A DNA stretch of 64,000 nt from Planctomycetota bacterium (GTDB taxonomy: Bacteria > Planctomycetota > Phycisphaerae > SM23-33), in the NCBI GenBank assembly GCA_022705325.1, contig JAKJER010000008.1, positions 113,104 to 177,103 on the forward strand. The letters are read 5' to 3'. Numbering within the stretch: the first letter of the stretch is position 1; the number at the start of each line of letters is the position of its first letter. Made by a program: the position numbers and the translations under genes. Positions 1-8,409 of this stretch are shown one piece after another. The notes under the pieces were generated by a model. It saw nothing but the letters and a program-made list of their open reading frames with translations, made no database searches and was not told the origin of the DNA.

Positions 1-212
1 ACGCTGACTTTGCCCTGCTTACCTTCTCTCGTGTCGACTAACCAATCTGGGCGCATGTACAGAACGTAGTCTCCGGTCAGCCTAACTTCCCGCGGCCTCT
101 CTTCGGCAGCACAAGGCGGGCAAAGCAGCCACGCTACGAAGAACAGTGTAACCGATGGGAGCAAACAGGTTCTCGCGGAGGTAATCCCCAAGCTCTTGCG
201 GACAGTTCCCAT
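1..212 (-). CDS. Secreted protein of unknown function, N-terminal part only (runs off left edge)
   Basis: Reading the minus strand from an ATG at 210-212 gives about 70 codons without a stop up to the window edge. The product starts with a basic n-region (MGTVRKS), then a hydrophobic stretch (LFFVAWLLCPPC) and an AA-EE junction, which together look like a Sec signal peptide cleaved near residue 38. After it comes a charged segment (RPREVRLTGDYVLYMR) typical of the start of a mature secreted domain. No family can be named from so short a piece. No good Shine-Dalgarno sequence precedes the ATG, so the exact start is uncertain. Base composition is less G+C-rich than the operon that follows. Confidence 0.5.
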   Translation of the reverse strand, partial: MGTVRKSLGITSARTCLLPSVTLFFVAWLLCPPCAAEERPREVRLTGDYVLYMRPDWLVDTREGKQGKVS

Positions 213-273
213 TGGTCGTGCTCTGGATAAGATGCACACACATCGTAACAAGTGTGTGCACATTTATCCATCC

Positions 274-320
274 GGACCAACAACGAACAACCAACAACGA
301 ACAACCGACAACCCCCAACT
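274..320. repeat. Short oligomer array (ACAACGAACAACC type)
   Basis: The stretch between the left-edge gene and the flippase is built from near-copies of a ten-to-fourteen-base oligomer (AACAACGAACAACC, then AACAACGAACAACCGAC). Its C/A-only strand bias is unlike the surrounding DNA. It belongs in style to the oligomer arrays listed elsewhere in this window. No promoter was recognised within it. Confidence 0.6.
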
Positions 321-339
321 GCCGATAAGGTAGTATCGC

Positions 340-1899
340 GTGAGCAAAGCACTGGACAGGTTGATGGCCGTCGGTTCGATGGCCGACTCCATGGGCGTCT
401 ACGTGCCGGCCAAGGTGATCCAGAAACTCCTGGGTCTGGGCCGGCTGCTGGTGTTCATGTACCTGGTGGCCGGCAAGACGCAGTTCGCCCTGTGGACGCT
501 GGGGGTGGCGATCTTCTCGGTGGCGGCGCCGCTGCTGACGCTGGGCAGCCCCAACGCCCTGGCCCGCTACGCCGCCCTCTACGAGCAGCGGGGGGAGCTG
601 CGCCGCTTCTGCCGAAACGCCCTTCTCATCGTCCTGGGCTGCACGGCCGTCACGGCCGCCATCGCCTTCGCCGCCAGTGACCTGATCACGCTGTACGTGA
701 TGCTCTCGGGCAAGACGGCCGGCCCGGACGTGAGCTTCGAGTTGCAGCGGACCGTGTGCTACGTCGCCCTGGGCAACGCCGTCATGCTGACGCTGTACCT
801 GAACCTGACGGCCATCCTGTACGGGCTGCGGACCTATCGCCTGGTGGCGGCGGTGGAACTGCTGTTCGCCGTCCTGTTCACGGCGGCGGGGACGACGGTG
901 CTGCTGGTCTGGCCGACGGGCTTGGCGGTCCTGGCGGCCCACATGGTGTGCCTGGCGGCGGCGACGCTGGCCGGGGCGGCGGGGCTGTGGCTCGGGCTGG
1001 ACAAGATTGCGGATTCACAGGAGCAGACGCAAGGCAGGCCGGCAGAAGCGGGCAGGTCCGCAGGCTCTCCGGAACGCGCGACGACTGCCAACATGCTCGG
1101 GCGTCTCCTGCGGTTCGGACTGGTCGCCCTGGCGGCCAACACGCTGTGGGGGATGGCCTCGTACGCGAGCCTGTGGCTGACCAACCGCCACCTCAGCAAA
1201 TCCGACGCGGGGGTCTTCGCGGCGATGCTGCTGATCGGTCAGCCGGTGCTGTTCCTGGCCGACGCCGCCTGGGCGGTGGTGTTCAGCCACGTGGCCAGGC
1301 GATGGGAGTCGCACGACCGGTCCGGGGCGATGTTCGCGCTGGAGGCGGCCTACAAGGCGGTGACGCTGTCGCTGATGACGCTGGCGGTGGGCATGTACGT
1401 GACCGCTCCCCTGTGGATTCGAGTGCTGCCGGCGGGCTATCGCTCGGGCCTGCCGCTGTTGGGCGGACTGCTGCTGTACTTCCAGACCGTCATCCACCTG
1501 GCCCTGCTGACGATCGTGGCCAAGCTGCACGAGAGGCCGTGGGTCATCGCGGTGGCGGCGGCGGCTGCCATCGGCGGCAACCTGTCGCTGGGCCTGACCT
1601 GGGTGCCGACGTGGGGCATGGAGGGGGCGAGTTGGGCGGCCGGCGTGGGCTGCCTGGGCGGGTCGCTGGCGGTCTCGGCGATTTACCTGCTGGGCAGTCG
1701 CGCTCGGCTGACCGCGGGTAGCTGGATCGTCCTGGCCGTGCCGGCGCTGCTGCTGCTGCCGGCCTGGGCGGCGGCCGCCGCCTGGGCGGGCCTGCTGGCG
1801 GCGGCGCTGACGACGCGCCTGGTGCTCACCCCGAGAGAGAAGACCCTCCTGGCGGGCAAGATCGCAGCCGGGTGGCGGCGGGTGCGGTCATGGCGGTGA
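340..1899 (+). CDS. Polysaccharide flippase, Wzx/MATE-like membrane protein
   Basis: 519 aa, almost entirely hydrophobic with about twelve predicted membrane spans separated by short basic loops. This is the layout of oligosaccharide flippases of the MOP superfamily, which move undecaprenyl-linked repeat units across the inner membrane. A cytoplasmic loop around residues 225-250 is rich in charged residues. GTG is taken as start because AAGG at 327-330 lies nine bases upstream. It is the first gene of an operon: its stop overlaps the start of the next gene by ten bases, and four glycosyltransferase domains plus a sugar transferase follow. The role in exopolysaccharide export is inferred from fold and context; the substrate is unknown. 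Confidence 0.85.
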   Translation: MSKALDRLMAVGSMADSMGVYVPAKVIQKLLGLGRLLVFMYLVAGKTQFALWTLGVAIFSVAAPLLTLGSPNALARYAALYEQRGELRRFCRNALLIVLGCTAVTAAIAFAASDLITLYVMLSGKTAGPDVSFELQRTVCYVALGNAVMLTLYLNLTAILYGLRTYRLVAAVELLFAVLFTAAGTTVLLVWPTGLAVLAAHMVCLAAATLAGAAGLWLGLDKIADSQEQTQGRPAEAGRSAGSPERATTANMLGRLLRFGLVALAANTLWGMASYASLWLTNRHLSKSDAGVFAAMLLIGQPVLFLADAAWAVVFSHVARRWESHDRSGAMFALEAAYKAVTLSLMTLAVGMYVTAPLWIRVLPAGYRSGLPLLGGLLLYFQTVIHLALLTIVAKLHERPWVIAVAAAAAIGGNLSLGLTWVPTWGMEGASWAAGVGCLGGSLAVSAIYLLGSRARLTAGSWIVLAVPALLLLPAWAAAAAWAGLLAAALTTRLVLTPREKTLLAGKIAAGWRRVRSWR

Positions 1900-4139
1900 C
1901 GGTCTCGGTCATCCTGGTCACGCACGACCGCCCGGCGAGCCTGTCGCGGGCCGTACGGTCGGTGTTGGCGCAGAGCCGCCCGGCCGCCCAGGTGGTCATC
2001 GTCAACGACGGCGACCACGAGGTCTCGCCGGACCTGCTGGACGAGATCGAGCGGTCGCCCTCCGCCCTGCGAACCGTGCACCAGGACCGCCCCTGCCTGC
2101 CGGCGGCCCGCAACGCGGGGCTGGCAGCCGCCGAGGCGGACGTGCTGCTGCTCCTGGACGACGACCACGAGTTGCCGCGCGATTACCTGGCGCGGCTGGC
2201 TGGCCTTTACGAGGCCGATCCCGAGGGGGCGGTGGACGCGATCAGCGGGCTGGTGGTCGAGCCGGGGCGGGCCAGGCCCTCGCGCCTGTGGCGGACGATG
2301 ATGCGGGCGGCGGGGCATCTGCGGTGGCGGCCCAGGCGGTGCGTGGCCCGCTCGCGGCCCCTGCCGGAGGCGCTGCAGGGGCGGCTCGTCGCGACCCGTT
2401 ACCTCACGGGCGGGGCAACGAGCATGAGGCGGGCGATGGCGCGCTCGATCGGCTACGACGAGGGGCTGGGCGGCTACGCCTTGGGCGAGGACCGCGAGTT
2501 CAGCTACCGCGCGACGCGGCGTTTCGCCATCTACCAGGCGCCCGGCCTGCTGATGGTGCATCACGGCGAGCCGTCGCAGCGGCCCGACGACCGCACCTAC
2601 GGGCGCATGATCGTGCGCAACTACCTGCGCCTCGCCTCGCGCGCGATCGAAGAGGGCTGCGGCAAGTGGGTGGCGGTGGGGTGGAACCTGGCCGGCCTGG
2701 CGCTGGCGCACGCGGCATTCGCGATCGGCGGACGAAGACGCCGTTACCACTGGGACGTGCTGTGCGGCATGGCCGCCCAGGCGATTGCGGAATGCGGATT
2801 GCGGATTGCGGAATTCGGTTGGCGCGTGGCGGACTTGCGGGCGTCGTTCAATCCGCAATCCGCATTCCGCCATACGCAATCCCCCCGCGTGCTCCTGCTG
2901 CTGTCTCGGTTTGATTCCGGCGGGGCGGAGCGGATCGCGCTGGACCTGATGGGGCGGCTGGGCGAGCGGGGCGCGGCGGTGGGGGCGGCCGCGATGTACG
3001 GCGGGGGGCAATGGTCGGATCGCTTCGCGCGCGCGGCGGCCTTCTGTTGCGACGGCCTGGCCCGCGGGCGATGGGACGCGTGGTCGATCGCGCGAACGGC
3101 CCGCCTGATTCACCGCGAGCGGGTGGACGCGGTGGTGATCGTGGACGCGGTGAAGAACGCGATGCTGGCGGGGATGTGGGGCGCCGCGCTGTCGGGGCGG
3201 GCGGTGCGGCTGCTGCTGTGGTGCCACGCCTGCCCGGGCCATCAGCTTAGCGGCAGGATGGGCGGCTTCGTGGGGCGGCTCAGGCGGACGGCCGGCCGGC
3301 TGGACCGGATCGTCTGCGTGGCCGCCTGGCAGCGGCGCGAGCTGGAGCGCCTGGGCGTGGCGGGCGAGAAGATGACCGTGATCTCCAACGGAGTGGACCT
3401 GGAGCGTTTCGGCCGAAGACACGACGAAGATGCCCGTACGGGCGCACTACGAACGCGCCGCGAGCTGGGCCTGCCGCAGGAGGCGTTCGTGCTGGTGCAG
3501 GTGGCGAACTACTGGCCGGAGAAGGACCCCGCCTGGCTGCTCGACGCGATGGCGATGGTGACAGGCGGCGGTGAAGTTTGTAGTGCCGCCGTCGGGCGGC
3601 CGCAAACGGCAAACGATCAGGAGGCGGCAGACGCTTCCGCAGGCAAAGCCCACGGAAAGCCTTCCGTGGGCTTTCAACACGGAACGCACCTTCACTTGGC
3701 GCTGGTGGGGCGGGGGATGGACTCGCCGGCAGTCAAGCAGGCCATCGCGGCGCGGGGGCTGGAGGATGCGGTGACGCCGGCCGGCTACCGCGACGACGTG
3801 CCTGCCTGGCTGGGCGCAGCCGACGCGTTCGTGCTGGCCTCGGCCCACGAGACGCAGTCGCTGGCCGCGATGGAGGCGATGGCGGCCGGCCTGCCCGTGA
3901 TCGTGGCCGACATCCCCGGCTTCGGCGACCTGGTCGAACACGAGCGTACCGGTCTCAAGTGCCGCCCCGGCGACGCGGACGATCTGGCCGACTGCATCCG
4001 CCGGCTGGCCGGCGACCGACAACTGTGCGGGCGCCTGGCGGCGGCGGCCCGGGACGTTGCCCAGGACTGGGACGTCCGCCTTGCGGCCGACCGCTGGCTG
4101 GCCGTGCTGGGCGACGCAGGCATTCCTGCCCGCGACTGA
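1890..4139 (+). CDS. Fused glycosyltransferase: GT2 N-terminal and GT4 C-terminal domains
   Basis: 749 aa. Residues 1-295 are a GT2 (GT-A fold) enzyme: VSVILVTHDRP at the start and the metal-binding DDD at 90-92. Residues about 334-749 are a GT4 (GT-B fold) enzyme with FDSGGAERIALDL near 344 and the EX7E-type segment AHETQSLAAMEAMAAG near 652-667. The joint (residues 300-327) is encoded by a perfect 22-bp inverted repeat at 2787-2808 and 2849-2870, so the two genes may have been fused by loss of a stop codon in a repeat. The GT4 half carries three more palindromes at residues about 515, 562-573 and 586-595, which look like in-frame insertions. ATG at 1890 is preferred over GTG at 1872, which only adds MAAGAV. 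Two transfer steps of repeat-unit assembly are inferred; sugars are unknown. Confidence 0.85.
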   Translation: MAVTVSVILVTHDRPASLSRAVRSVLAQSRPAAQVVIVNDGDHEVSPDLLDEIERSPSALRTVHQDRPCLPAARNAGLAAAEADVLLLLDDDHELPRDYLARLAGLYEADPEGAVDAISGLVVEPGRARPSRLWRTMMRAAGHLRWRPRRCVARSRPLPEALQGRLVATRYLTGGATSMRRAMARSIGYDEGLGGYALGEDREFSYRATRRFAIYQAPGLLMVHHGEPSQRPDDRTYGRMIVRNYLRLASRAIEEGCGKWVAVGWNLAGLALAHAAFAIGGRRRRYHWDVLCGMAAQAIAECGLRIAEFGWRVADLRASFNPQSAFRHTQSPRVLLLLSRFDSGGAERIALDLMGRLGERGAAVGAAAMYGGGQWSDRFARAAAFCCDGLARGRWDAWSIARTARLIHRERVDAVVIVDAVKNAMLAGMWGAALSGRAVRLLLWCHACPGHQLSGRMGGFVGRLRRTAGRLDRIVCVAAWQRRELERLGVAGEKMTVISNGVDLERFGRRHDEDARTGALRTRRELGLPQEAFVLVQVANYWPEKDPAWLLDAMAMVTGGGEVCSAAVGRPQTANDQEAADASAGKAHGKPSVGFQHGTHLHLALVGRGMDSPAVKQAIAARGLEDAVTPAGYRDDVPAWLGAADAFVLASAHETQSLAAMEAMAAGLPVIVADIPGFGDLVEHERTGLKCRPGDADDLADCIRRLAGDRQLCGRLAAAARDVAQDWDVRLAADRWLAVLGDAGIPARD
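2787..2870. repeat. Inverted oligomer repeat inside a coding region
   Basis: A perfect 22-bp inverted repeat, with arms at 2787-2808 and 2849-2870 and a loop of 40 bases, is built from GCGGATT / GCGGAAT oligomers. Further partial copies extend to 2783 and 2881. It encodes residues 300-327 of the fused glycosyltransferase, between its two enzyme domains, without breaking the frame. Similar oligomer arrays elsewhere in the window lie between genes. Confidence 0.85.
3425..3458. repeat. GTAGTG-type palindromic element inside the GT4 domain
   Basis: GCCCGTACGGGC at 3432-3443 is a perfect 12-bp palindrome, followed by GCACTACGAACGC. Read on the minus strand the order is GTTCGTAGTGCG then the palindrome, a REP-like head and hairpin. 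A near-identical copy (one change in the stem, one beside it) lies between genes at 33543-33570. In the protein it encodes DEDARTGALRTR, a stretch not expected in this loop of a GT4 enzyme. Confidence 0.7.
3575..3608. repeat. GTAGTG-headed hairpin element inside the GT4 domain
   Basis: GTTTGTAGTG followed by GCCGCC-GTCG-GGCGGC and then CGCAAAC can form a hairpin whose outer bases (GTTTG/CAAAC) also pair. The GTAG tetranucleotide next to a palindrome is the hallmark layout of REP elements. The same GTTTGTAGTG head recurs at 33485-33494 between genes. Here it is read in frame within the fused glycosyltransferase. Confidence 0.65.
3645..3674. repeat. Palindrome AAAGCCCACGGAA/TTCCGTGGGCTTT inside the GT4 domain
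   Basis: A perfect 13-bp stem with a four-base loop, translated in frame as roughly KAHGKPSVGF. The same 13-bp stem occurs at 26927-26956 just after the sulfatase maturase gene, where it could pass for a terminator. The two copies differ only in the loop (AGCC against GGCC). One element, in a coding and in a non-coding place, argues for mobility rather than for a terminator role alone. Confidence 0.8.
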
Positions 4140-4285
4140 GAACCCGCCGCCGGGTCTTTGTCGCGGGTCACAAACCGCCTTCGCCTGCTTACCTGGCGGC
4201 CCATTTCTGCCGATGCAATACCTGGAGATATCGCCCCCGCGAGCAGGTTCTGCGCGCGGGGACGGCGAACCTGGAGGCGCAGATC

Positions 4286-5401
4286 ATGGCCCACTCCGAC
4301 AACGTGCCTGTGCATCCGCCGCGCGACGCGGTGGTGGCGGTGACCAGCCGGTGCAACGCCCATTGCGTGATGTGCAGCGTGTGGAAGCACCCGCAGAGCG
4401 ACGCGCTCCAGCCGGAGCACATGCGCAAGCTGCCGCCCTCGCTGGCCAGCGTGAACCTCAGCGGCGGCGAGCCCTTCCTCCGCGACGACCTGGAACAGTT
4501 CGTGCGCCAGGTCCGCCAGCGATGCCGGCGGGCCCGCATCACCATCTCGACCAACGGCTACCTGGCCGACCGCATCGCCGACCGGGTCGAATCCATGCTG
4601 GAGATCGACCCCGCCCTGCGCCTGGCCGTGAGCCTGGACGGCCTGGGCGCCGTCCACGACGCCGTCCGCGGCGACGCCGGGGCCTACGAGCGGGTCATCC
4701 GACTGCTCGACCTGCTCCAGGGCCGCGGCTTCCGCGGCCTGAGGCTCAGCATGACCCTGGGGCACGTCAACGCCCGCCAACTGCCCGCGGTGGCCGAGCT
4801 GGCCCGCACGCGGGGGCTGGAGCTGGGCGTCGTCGCCGCCCACCGCTGCCGCACCCACATGCGGAGCGATCAGCAGCCGGACCCCTCCGCCGACCAACAC
4901 GTGCGGGAGGACTTCCAGCAGGTGCTCGCCCAGTGGCTGCGATCGTGGAGACCCAGGCAGTGGCTGAGGGCGCACTTCGCGGCCGGGACGTACCGCTACA
5001 TGGCCCGCCAAAGCCAGAGCCTGCACTGCGGAGCGGGCGGGAACTTCTTCTTCCTCCAGGCCGACGGCACGGTCTACTCCTGCGGCAGCGACGGGCGAGC
5101 CATGGGCAACCTGATCGAGCAGGAGTGGGACGGGCTGTGGAACTCGCCCGCCGCCCGCCAGGCGCGGGCCCTCTCGCACGCCTGCGGACGCAACTGCTGG
5201 ATGGTCTGCACCGTCCGTTCCTGGTACCGGCGCAACCTCTGGTCGGTCGTCGGCTGGGCGCTGGGGTCCAAGCTCCTGGCCCACCTGCGGCTGTTCCGGC
5301 TGGGCGGCCCGGCGAAGGCCCAGGCCGGGCACGCGCCCGGCCAGACGCAGGACGAGCAAGCTTCTATCGAGGCCCCGGTCCGTGCGGATCCTTCACATTG
5401 A
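4286..5401 (+). CDS. Radical SAM protein with SPASM-like C-terminus, in exopolysaccharide operon
   Basis: 371 aa. The radical SAM cluster motif is C23-x3-C27-x2-C30 (CNAHCVMC), followed by LSGGEPFLRDD, the SAM-binding GGE segment. The C-terminal third (CGAGGNFFFLQADG, then YSCGSDG, MGNL and a later C-x3-C-x3-C group, CGRNCWMVC) resembles SPASM domains that hold extra Fe-S clusters in sulfatase- and peptide-maturing enzymes. ATG at 4286 is chosen because GGAGG at 4273-4277 lies eight bases upstream; the frame is open further up without a good start. It overlaps the next gene by twenty bases, so it is co-translated with glycosyltransferases. Its substrate is unknown; modification of a glycan precursor or of a small peptide are both possible. 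Confidence 0.85.
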   Translation: MAHSDNVPVHPPRDAVVAVTSRCNAHCVMCSVWKHPQSDALQPEHMRKLPPSLASVNLSGGEPFLRDDLEQFVRQVRQRCRRARITISTNGYLADRIADRVESMLEIDPALRLAVSLDGLGAVHDAVRGDAGAYERVIRLLDLLQGRGFRGLRLSMTLGHVNARQLPAVAELARTRGLELGVVAAHRCRTHMRSDQQPDPSADQHVREDFQQVLAQWLRSWRPRQWLRAHFAAGTYRYMARQSQSLHCGAGGNFFFLQADGTVYSCGSDGRAMGNLIEQEWDGLWNSPAARQARALSHACGRNCWMVCTVRSWYRRNLWSVVGWALGSKLLAHLRLFRLGGPAKAQAGHAPGQTQDEQASIEAPVRADPSH

Positions 5402-6605
5402 AAAGACGCCCCGCCGCGGCGGGGTGGGCAGCTTCCTGAACGTGCTGACGGCAGCCCAGAGGCGGCGCGGGCACGAGGTGGAGGTGTTCGGCTGCGCCGA
5501 GGGCGAGGCGCCCTCGCGGCAGGCCGGCGGGGCGGATGGGCGCCGTCCGGCGTTCGTGGACTTCACGGGCGCCCCGCTGTGGCGCTGGCCTCGCATGGTC
5601 CACAATCCGCAGGCGGCCAACGACCTGGCGGCCTTCCTGCACGCCCGGTCGTTCGACGTCGCACACCTGCACAACATCTACCACCACCTTACGCCGTCGA
5701 TCCTGCCGGTGCTGGCGCGGCGGCGGATACCTGTCGTCATGACGATGCACGACTACCGCCTGGCCTGCCCGGCCAAGCACTTCGTCTCCGGGCGGGGGCT
5801 GTGCACGCGGTGCGTGGGCGGGCGGTTCTACCGCGCCGCGTCGAGCGACTGCGGGCGGCTGCGAGGGGCGGGCCTGGCGGCGGAGAGCTACGTGCAGGCC
5901 TGGTCGCGACGGTACGCCGCCGCCGTGGACCTGTTCCTGTGCCCCACGCGCTACATGCGGGAGGTGCTCGCGCAGACCCGCCTGCCGGCGGGCAAGCTGC
6001 GGGTGGTGCCCAACCCGGTCGAGTTGGACGGCGCCCACGCCGACGCCGCGGGCGACGAATACGACTTCCTGTTCCTGGGCCGGCTCAGCCGGGAGAAGGC
6101 CCCCGAGCTGATGCTGGAGCTGGCCCGCTCGCTGCCGACGGCCCGGGTGGCCCTCGCGGGCGACGGGCCCGAGACGCTGCCGCTGCGAAGGCGGGCGGGC
6201 GAGCTGCGGCTGGCGAACGTGACGTTCCTGGGCCTGCTCGACCGGCCGGCCGTCGGGCGGCTTCTGAGCCGATCGGCCTGCCTGGTGCTGACCAGCCGCT
6301 GCATGGAGAACAGCCCGCAGGCGATGCTGGAGGCGATGGCGGCGGGGCGGTGCGTGCTCGTGCCGGACCAGCCGCCGCTTCGCGAGTGGGTGCGGGACGG
6401 CGTGACGGGGCGGACCTACGCGGCGTCCGACGCGGTCGCGTTGGCGGCGGCGGCAGCCGAAGTGGCGTCCGACGCGTCCTGGCGCCGGCGGATGGGCGAG
6501 CGGGCGCGGCGGATGGTGGCGGGGCGTCACGCCGCGTCGGCGGTGGCTGAGGCGGTGGACGAGGCGTACGACGAGGCGAGACGACGATGCGCATTGCGAT
6601 GGTAG
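5382..6605 (+). CDS. Glycosyltransferase family 4
   Basis: 407 aa with a GT-B fold. The N-terminal donor segment begins RILHIEKTPRRGGVGSF, the glycine-rich start typical of GT4 enzymes. The C-terminal half carries FLFLGRLSREKAPELML and the conserved acidic nucleotide-sugar segment ENSPQAMLEAMAAG near residue 308. The start is GTG at 5382, inside the end of the radical SAM gene (20-base overlap), which implies translational coupling. The end overlaps the next glycosyltransferase by nineteen bases. It should transfer a sugar from a nucleotide donor onto the growing lipid-linked oligosaccharide on the cytoplasmic side. Donor and linkage cannot be told from sequence. Confidence 0.88.
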   Translation: MRILHIEKTPRRGGVGSFLNVLTAAQRRRGHEVEVFGCAEGEAPSRQAGGADGRRPAFVDFTGAPLWRWPRMVHNPQAANDLAAFLHARSFDVAHLHNIYHHLTPSILPVLARRRIPVVMTMHDYRLACPAKHFVSGRGLCTRCVGGRFYRAASSDCGRLRGAGLAAESYVQAWSRRYAAAVDLFLCPTRYMREVLAQTRLPAGKLRVVPNPVELDGAHADAAGDEYDFLFLGRLSREKAPELMLELARSLPTARVALAGDGPETLPLRRRAGELRLANVTFLGLLDRPAVGRLLSRSACLVLTSRCMENSPQAMLEAMAAGRCVLVPDQPPLREWVRDGVTGRTYAASDAVALAAAAAEVASDASWRRRMGERARRMVAGRHAASAVAEAVDEAYDEARRRCALRW

Positions 6606-7720
6606 GCACGCGCGGCATCCCCGCCCGGCTGGGCGGCGCGGAGCGAGTAGTGGAGGAACTCGCCCGCCACCTGGTGCTGCGCGGGCACGAGGTCCTGGTG
6701 TACTGCCGTCGCGGGCACGTGGGGGCCAACGGAAACGGGCGATGCGGAAGCGGGCCGTTGAGGCTGTTCACGCCGCACTGCGAGGGCAAGCACCTGGAGG
6801 CGTTCACAGCCACCGCGTCGGCGCTGTGGGACCTGCTGCGCCGCGACGTGGACGTGGTGCACGTGCACTCGCCCGGGCCGGCCATGCTGAGCTGGTTGCC
6901 GGCGGCGGCGGGCAGGCCCGTGGTCTTCACCGTGCACGCGCCGGACTGGCGCCGCGACAAGTGGTCGCCCGCCGCTCGGGCAATGCTGCGCGGGGGGCTG
7001 TGGTGCGGCATGAAGTGCGCCGCGAAGGTGACGGCCGTGTCCGCCTCGCTGGCCGAGGAACTGGAGAATCGCTATCACCGGCCGGTCCTTTACGTCCCCA
7101 ACGCCGCGCCCGCCTGCGAGACGGTCGGCGTGCGATGCCTGCCGGCCTGGGGCCTGACGCCCGAACGATACCTGCTGCACGTGGGACGGATCGTGCCCGA
7201 GAAACGTCTCGACCTGCTGCTGCAAGGGTGGACGACGGCGACGACCGACGCCCCGAGGCGTCCGGGCGAAAACGCGTGGAAACTGGCGGTGGCCGGGGCG
7301 TGGAACGACAGCCCCTACGGGCGGGCGTGTCGCGCCGCCGCCGGGCCGGACGTGGTCTTCCTGGGCCCGCGCCACGGACGCGAGTTGAGCGAGCTGTATT
7401 CGCACGCGGCCGCCGTGGTCCAGCCGAGCGTGCTGGAGGGCATGTCGCTGGTGCTGCTGGAGGCCGCCGCCTACGGGCGCTGCCTGCTGGCGGCGGAGAT
7501 CCCGGCCAATCGCGAGGTCCTGGGCGAGGCGGCCCTGTACGTCCAGCCGGACGACGCTGCTGCATTGGCGGCCGCGTTGGGCCGATGTATGAAATGCGAG
7601 GATGAGCGCGCCCGCCTGGGCGAATCGGCCCGGCGCCGACTGGCCGAGCTGCCCACGTGGGCCGACGTCGCTCAGACTATGGAGCGGGTGTACCAAGCCG
7701 CTCGCGCGGAGGCCCAATGA
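6587..7720 (+). CDS. Glycosyltransferase family 4
   Basis: 377 aa. The N-terminus MRIAMVGTRGIPARLGGAER is characteristic of GT4 enzymes of exopolysaccharide clusters, and the acceptor domain is followed by LLHVGRIVPEKRLDLLL and the EX7E segment LEGMSLVLLEAAAYG near residue 285. The ATG lies nineteen bases inside the preceding glycosyltransferase gene, and its TGA overlaps the next start as ATGA. The encoded enzyme probably adds one sugar of the repeat unit in the cytoplasm. A closer subfamily (for example rhamnosyl- or mannosyltransferase) cannot be assigned by eye. Confidence 0.88.
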   Translation: MRIAMVGTRGIPARLGGAERVVEELARHLVLRGHEVLVYCRRGHVGANGNGRCGSGPLRLFTPHCEGKHLEAFTATASALWDLLRRDVDVVHVHSPGPAMLSWLPAAAGRPVVFTVHAPDWRRDKWSPAARAMLRGGLWCGMKCAAKVTAVSASLAEELENRYHRPVLYVPNAAPACETVGVRCLPAWGLTPERYLLHVGRIVPEKRLDLLLQGWTTATTDAPRRPGENAWKLAVAGAWNDSPYGRACRAAAGPDVVFLGPRHGRELSELYSHAAAVVQPSVLEGMSLVLLEAAAYGRCLLAAEIPANREVLGEAALYVQPDDAAALAAALGRCMKCEDERARLGESARRRLAELPTWADVAQTMERVYQAARAEAQ

Positions 7721-8409
7721 CGCACCTGACCATTCTGACTGCTGCCAGAGACGAGATGCTGGAGACCCCGGCTGCTCCCGCGAGGTCCATCGTGCCCGCG
7801 GGCGGTACAGTCTACCAGGCGGCCAAGCGCGCCCTGGACGCGGCGGTGGCGGCCGGGATGCTGCTGGTGCTCAGCCCGCTGATGCTGCTGGTGGCGGCGG
7901 CGGTGAAGCTGACCAGCCGGGGCCCGGTGCTGTTTCGCCAGGTGCGGGCGGGGCTCAACGAGCTGCCGTTCACCATGTTCAAGTTCCGCACGATGCGCCT
8001 GGGGGCCGAGGACGACCGCGAACTGCTGGCCCACCTCAACGAGCAGAGCGGTCCGGTGTTCAAGATCCCCGAAGACCCCCGCCTGACGCCGGTGGGACGG
8101 TTCCTCCGTCGCAGCAGCCTGGACGAACTGCCGCAACTGTTCAACGTCCTGCGGGGGGAGATGTCTCTGGTGGGTCCGCGCCCGCTGTGGATGGTCGAGG
8201 CCCGACAGGCCCGCGGCGCCGCGCGCCTCCGCACGCTGGTCAAGCCCGGGCTCACCTGCCTGTGGCAGATCTCCGGACGCAGCGAGCTGGACTACGACAC
8301 CTGGGTCGAGATGGACCTGTTCTACATCCGCCGGCGGAGCTTCCTGCTGGATCTGCTGATCACGATCCAGACCGTCCCCGCCGTCCTCTCGGGGCGAGGG
8401 GCCTACTGA
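7717..8409 (+). CDS. Undecaprenyl-phosphate sugar phosphotransferase (bacterial sugar transferase family)
   Basis: 230 aa. A single membrane helix (about residues 41-63) is followed by the conserved catalytic domain: KFRTMRLGAE, then DELPQLFNVLRGEMSLVGPR and PGLTCLWQISGRS. These are signature segments of PF02397 enzymes, which start repeat-unit assembly by moving a sugar-1-phosphate onto undecaprenyl phosphate. The short form without an extra multi-span N-terminus fits the PglC/WcaJ C-terminal type. ATG at 7717 overlaps the previous stop (ATGA) and has GGAGG four bases upstream. It is the last gene of the operon and probably the initiating enzyme. Confidence 0.92.
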   Translation: MTHLTILTAARDEMLETPAAPARSIVPAGGTVYQAAKRALDAAVAAGMLLVLSPLMLLVAAAVKLTSRGPVLFRQVRAGLNELPFTMFKFRTMRLGAEDDRELLAHLNEQSGPVFKIPEDPRLTPVGRFLRRSSLDELPQLFNVLRGEMSLVGPRPLWMVEARQARGAARLRTLVKPGLTCLWQISGRSELDYDTWVEMDLFYIRRRSFLLDLLITIQTVPAVLSGRGAY

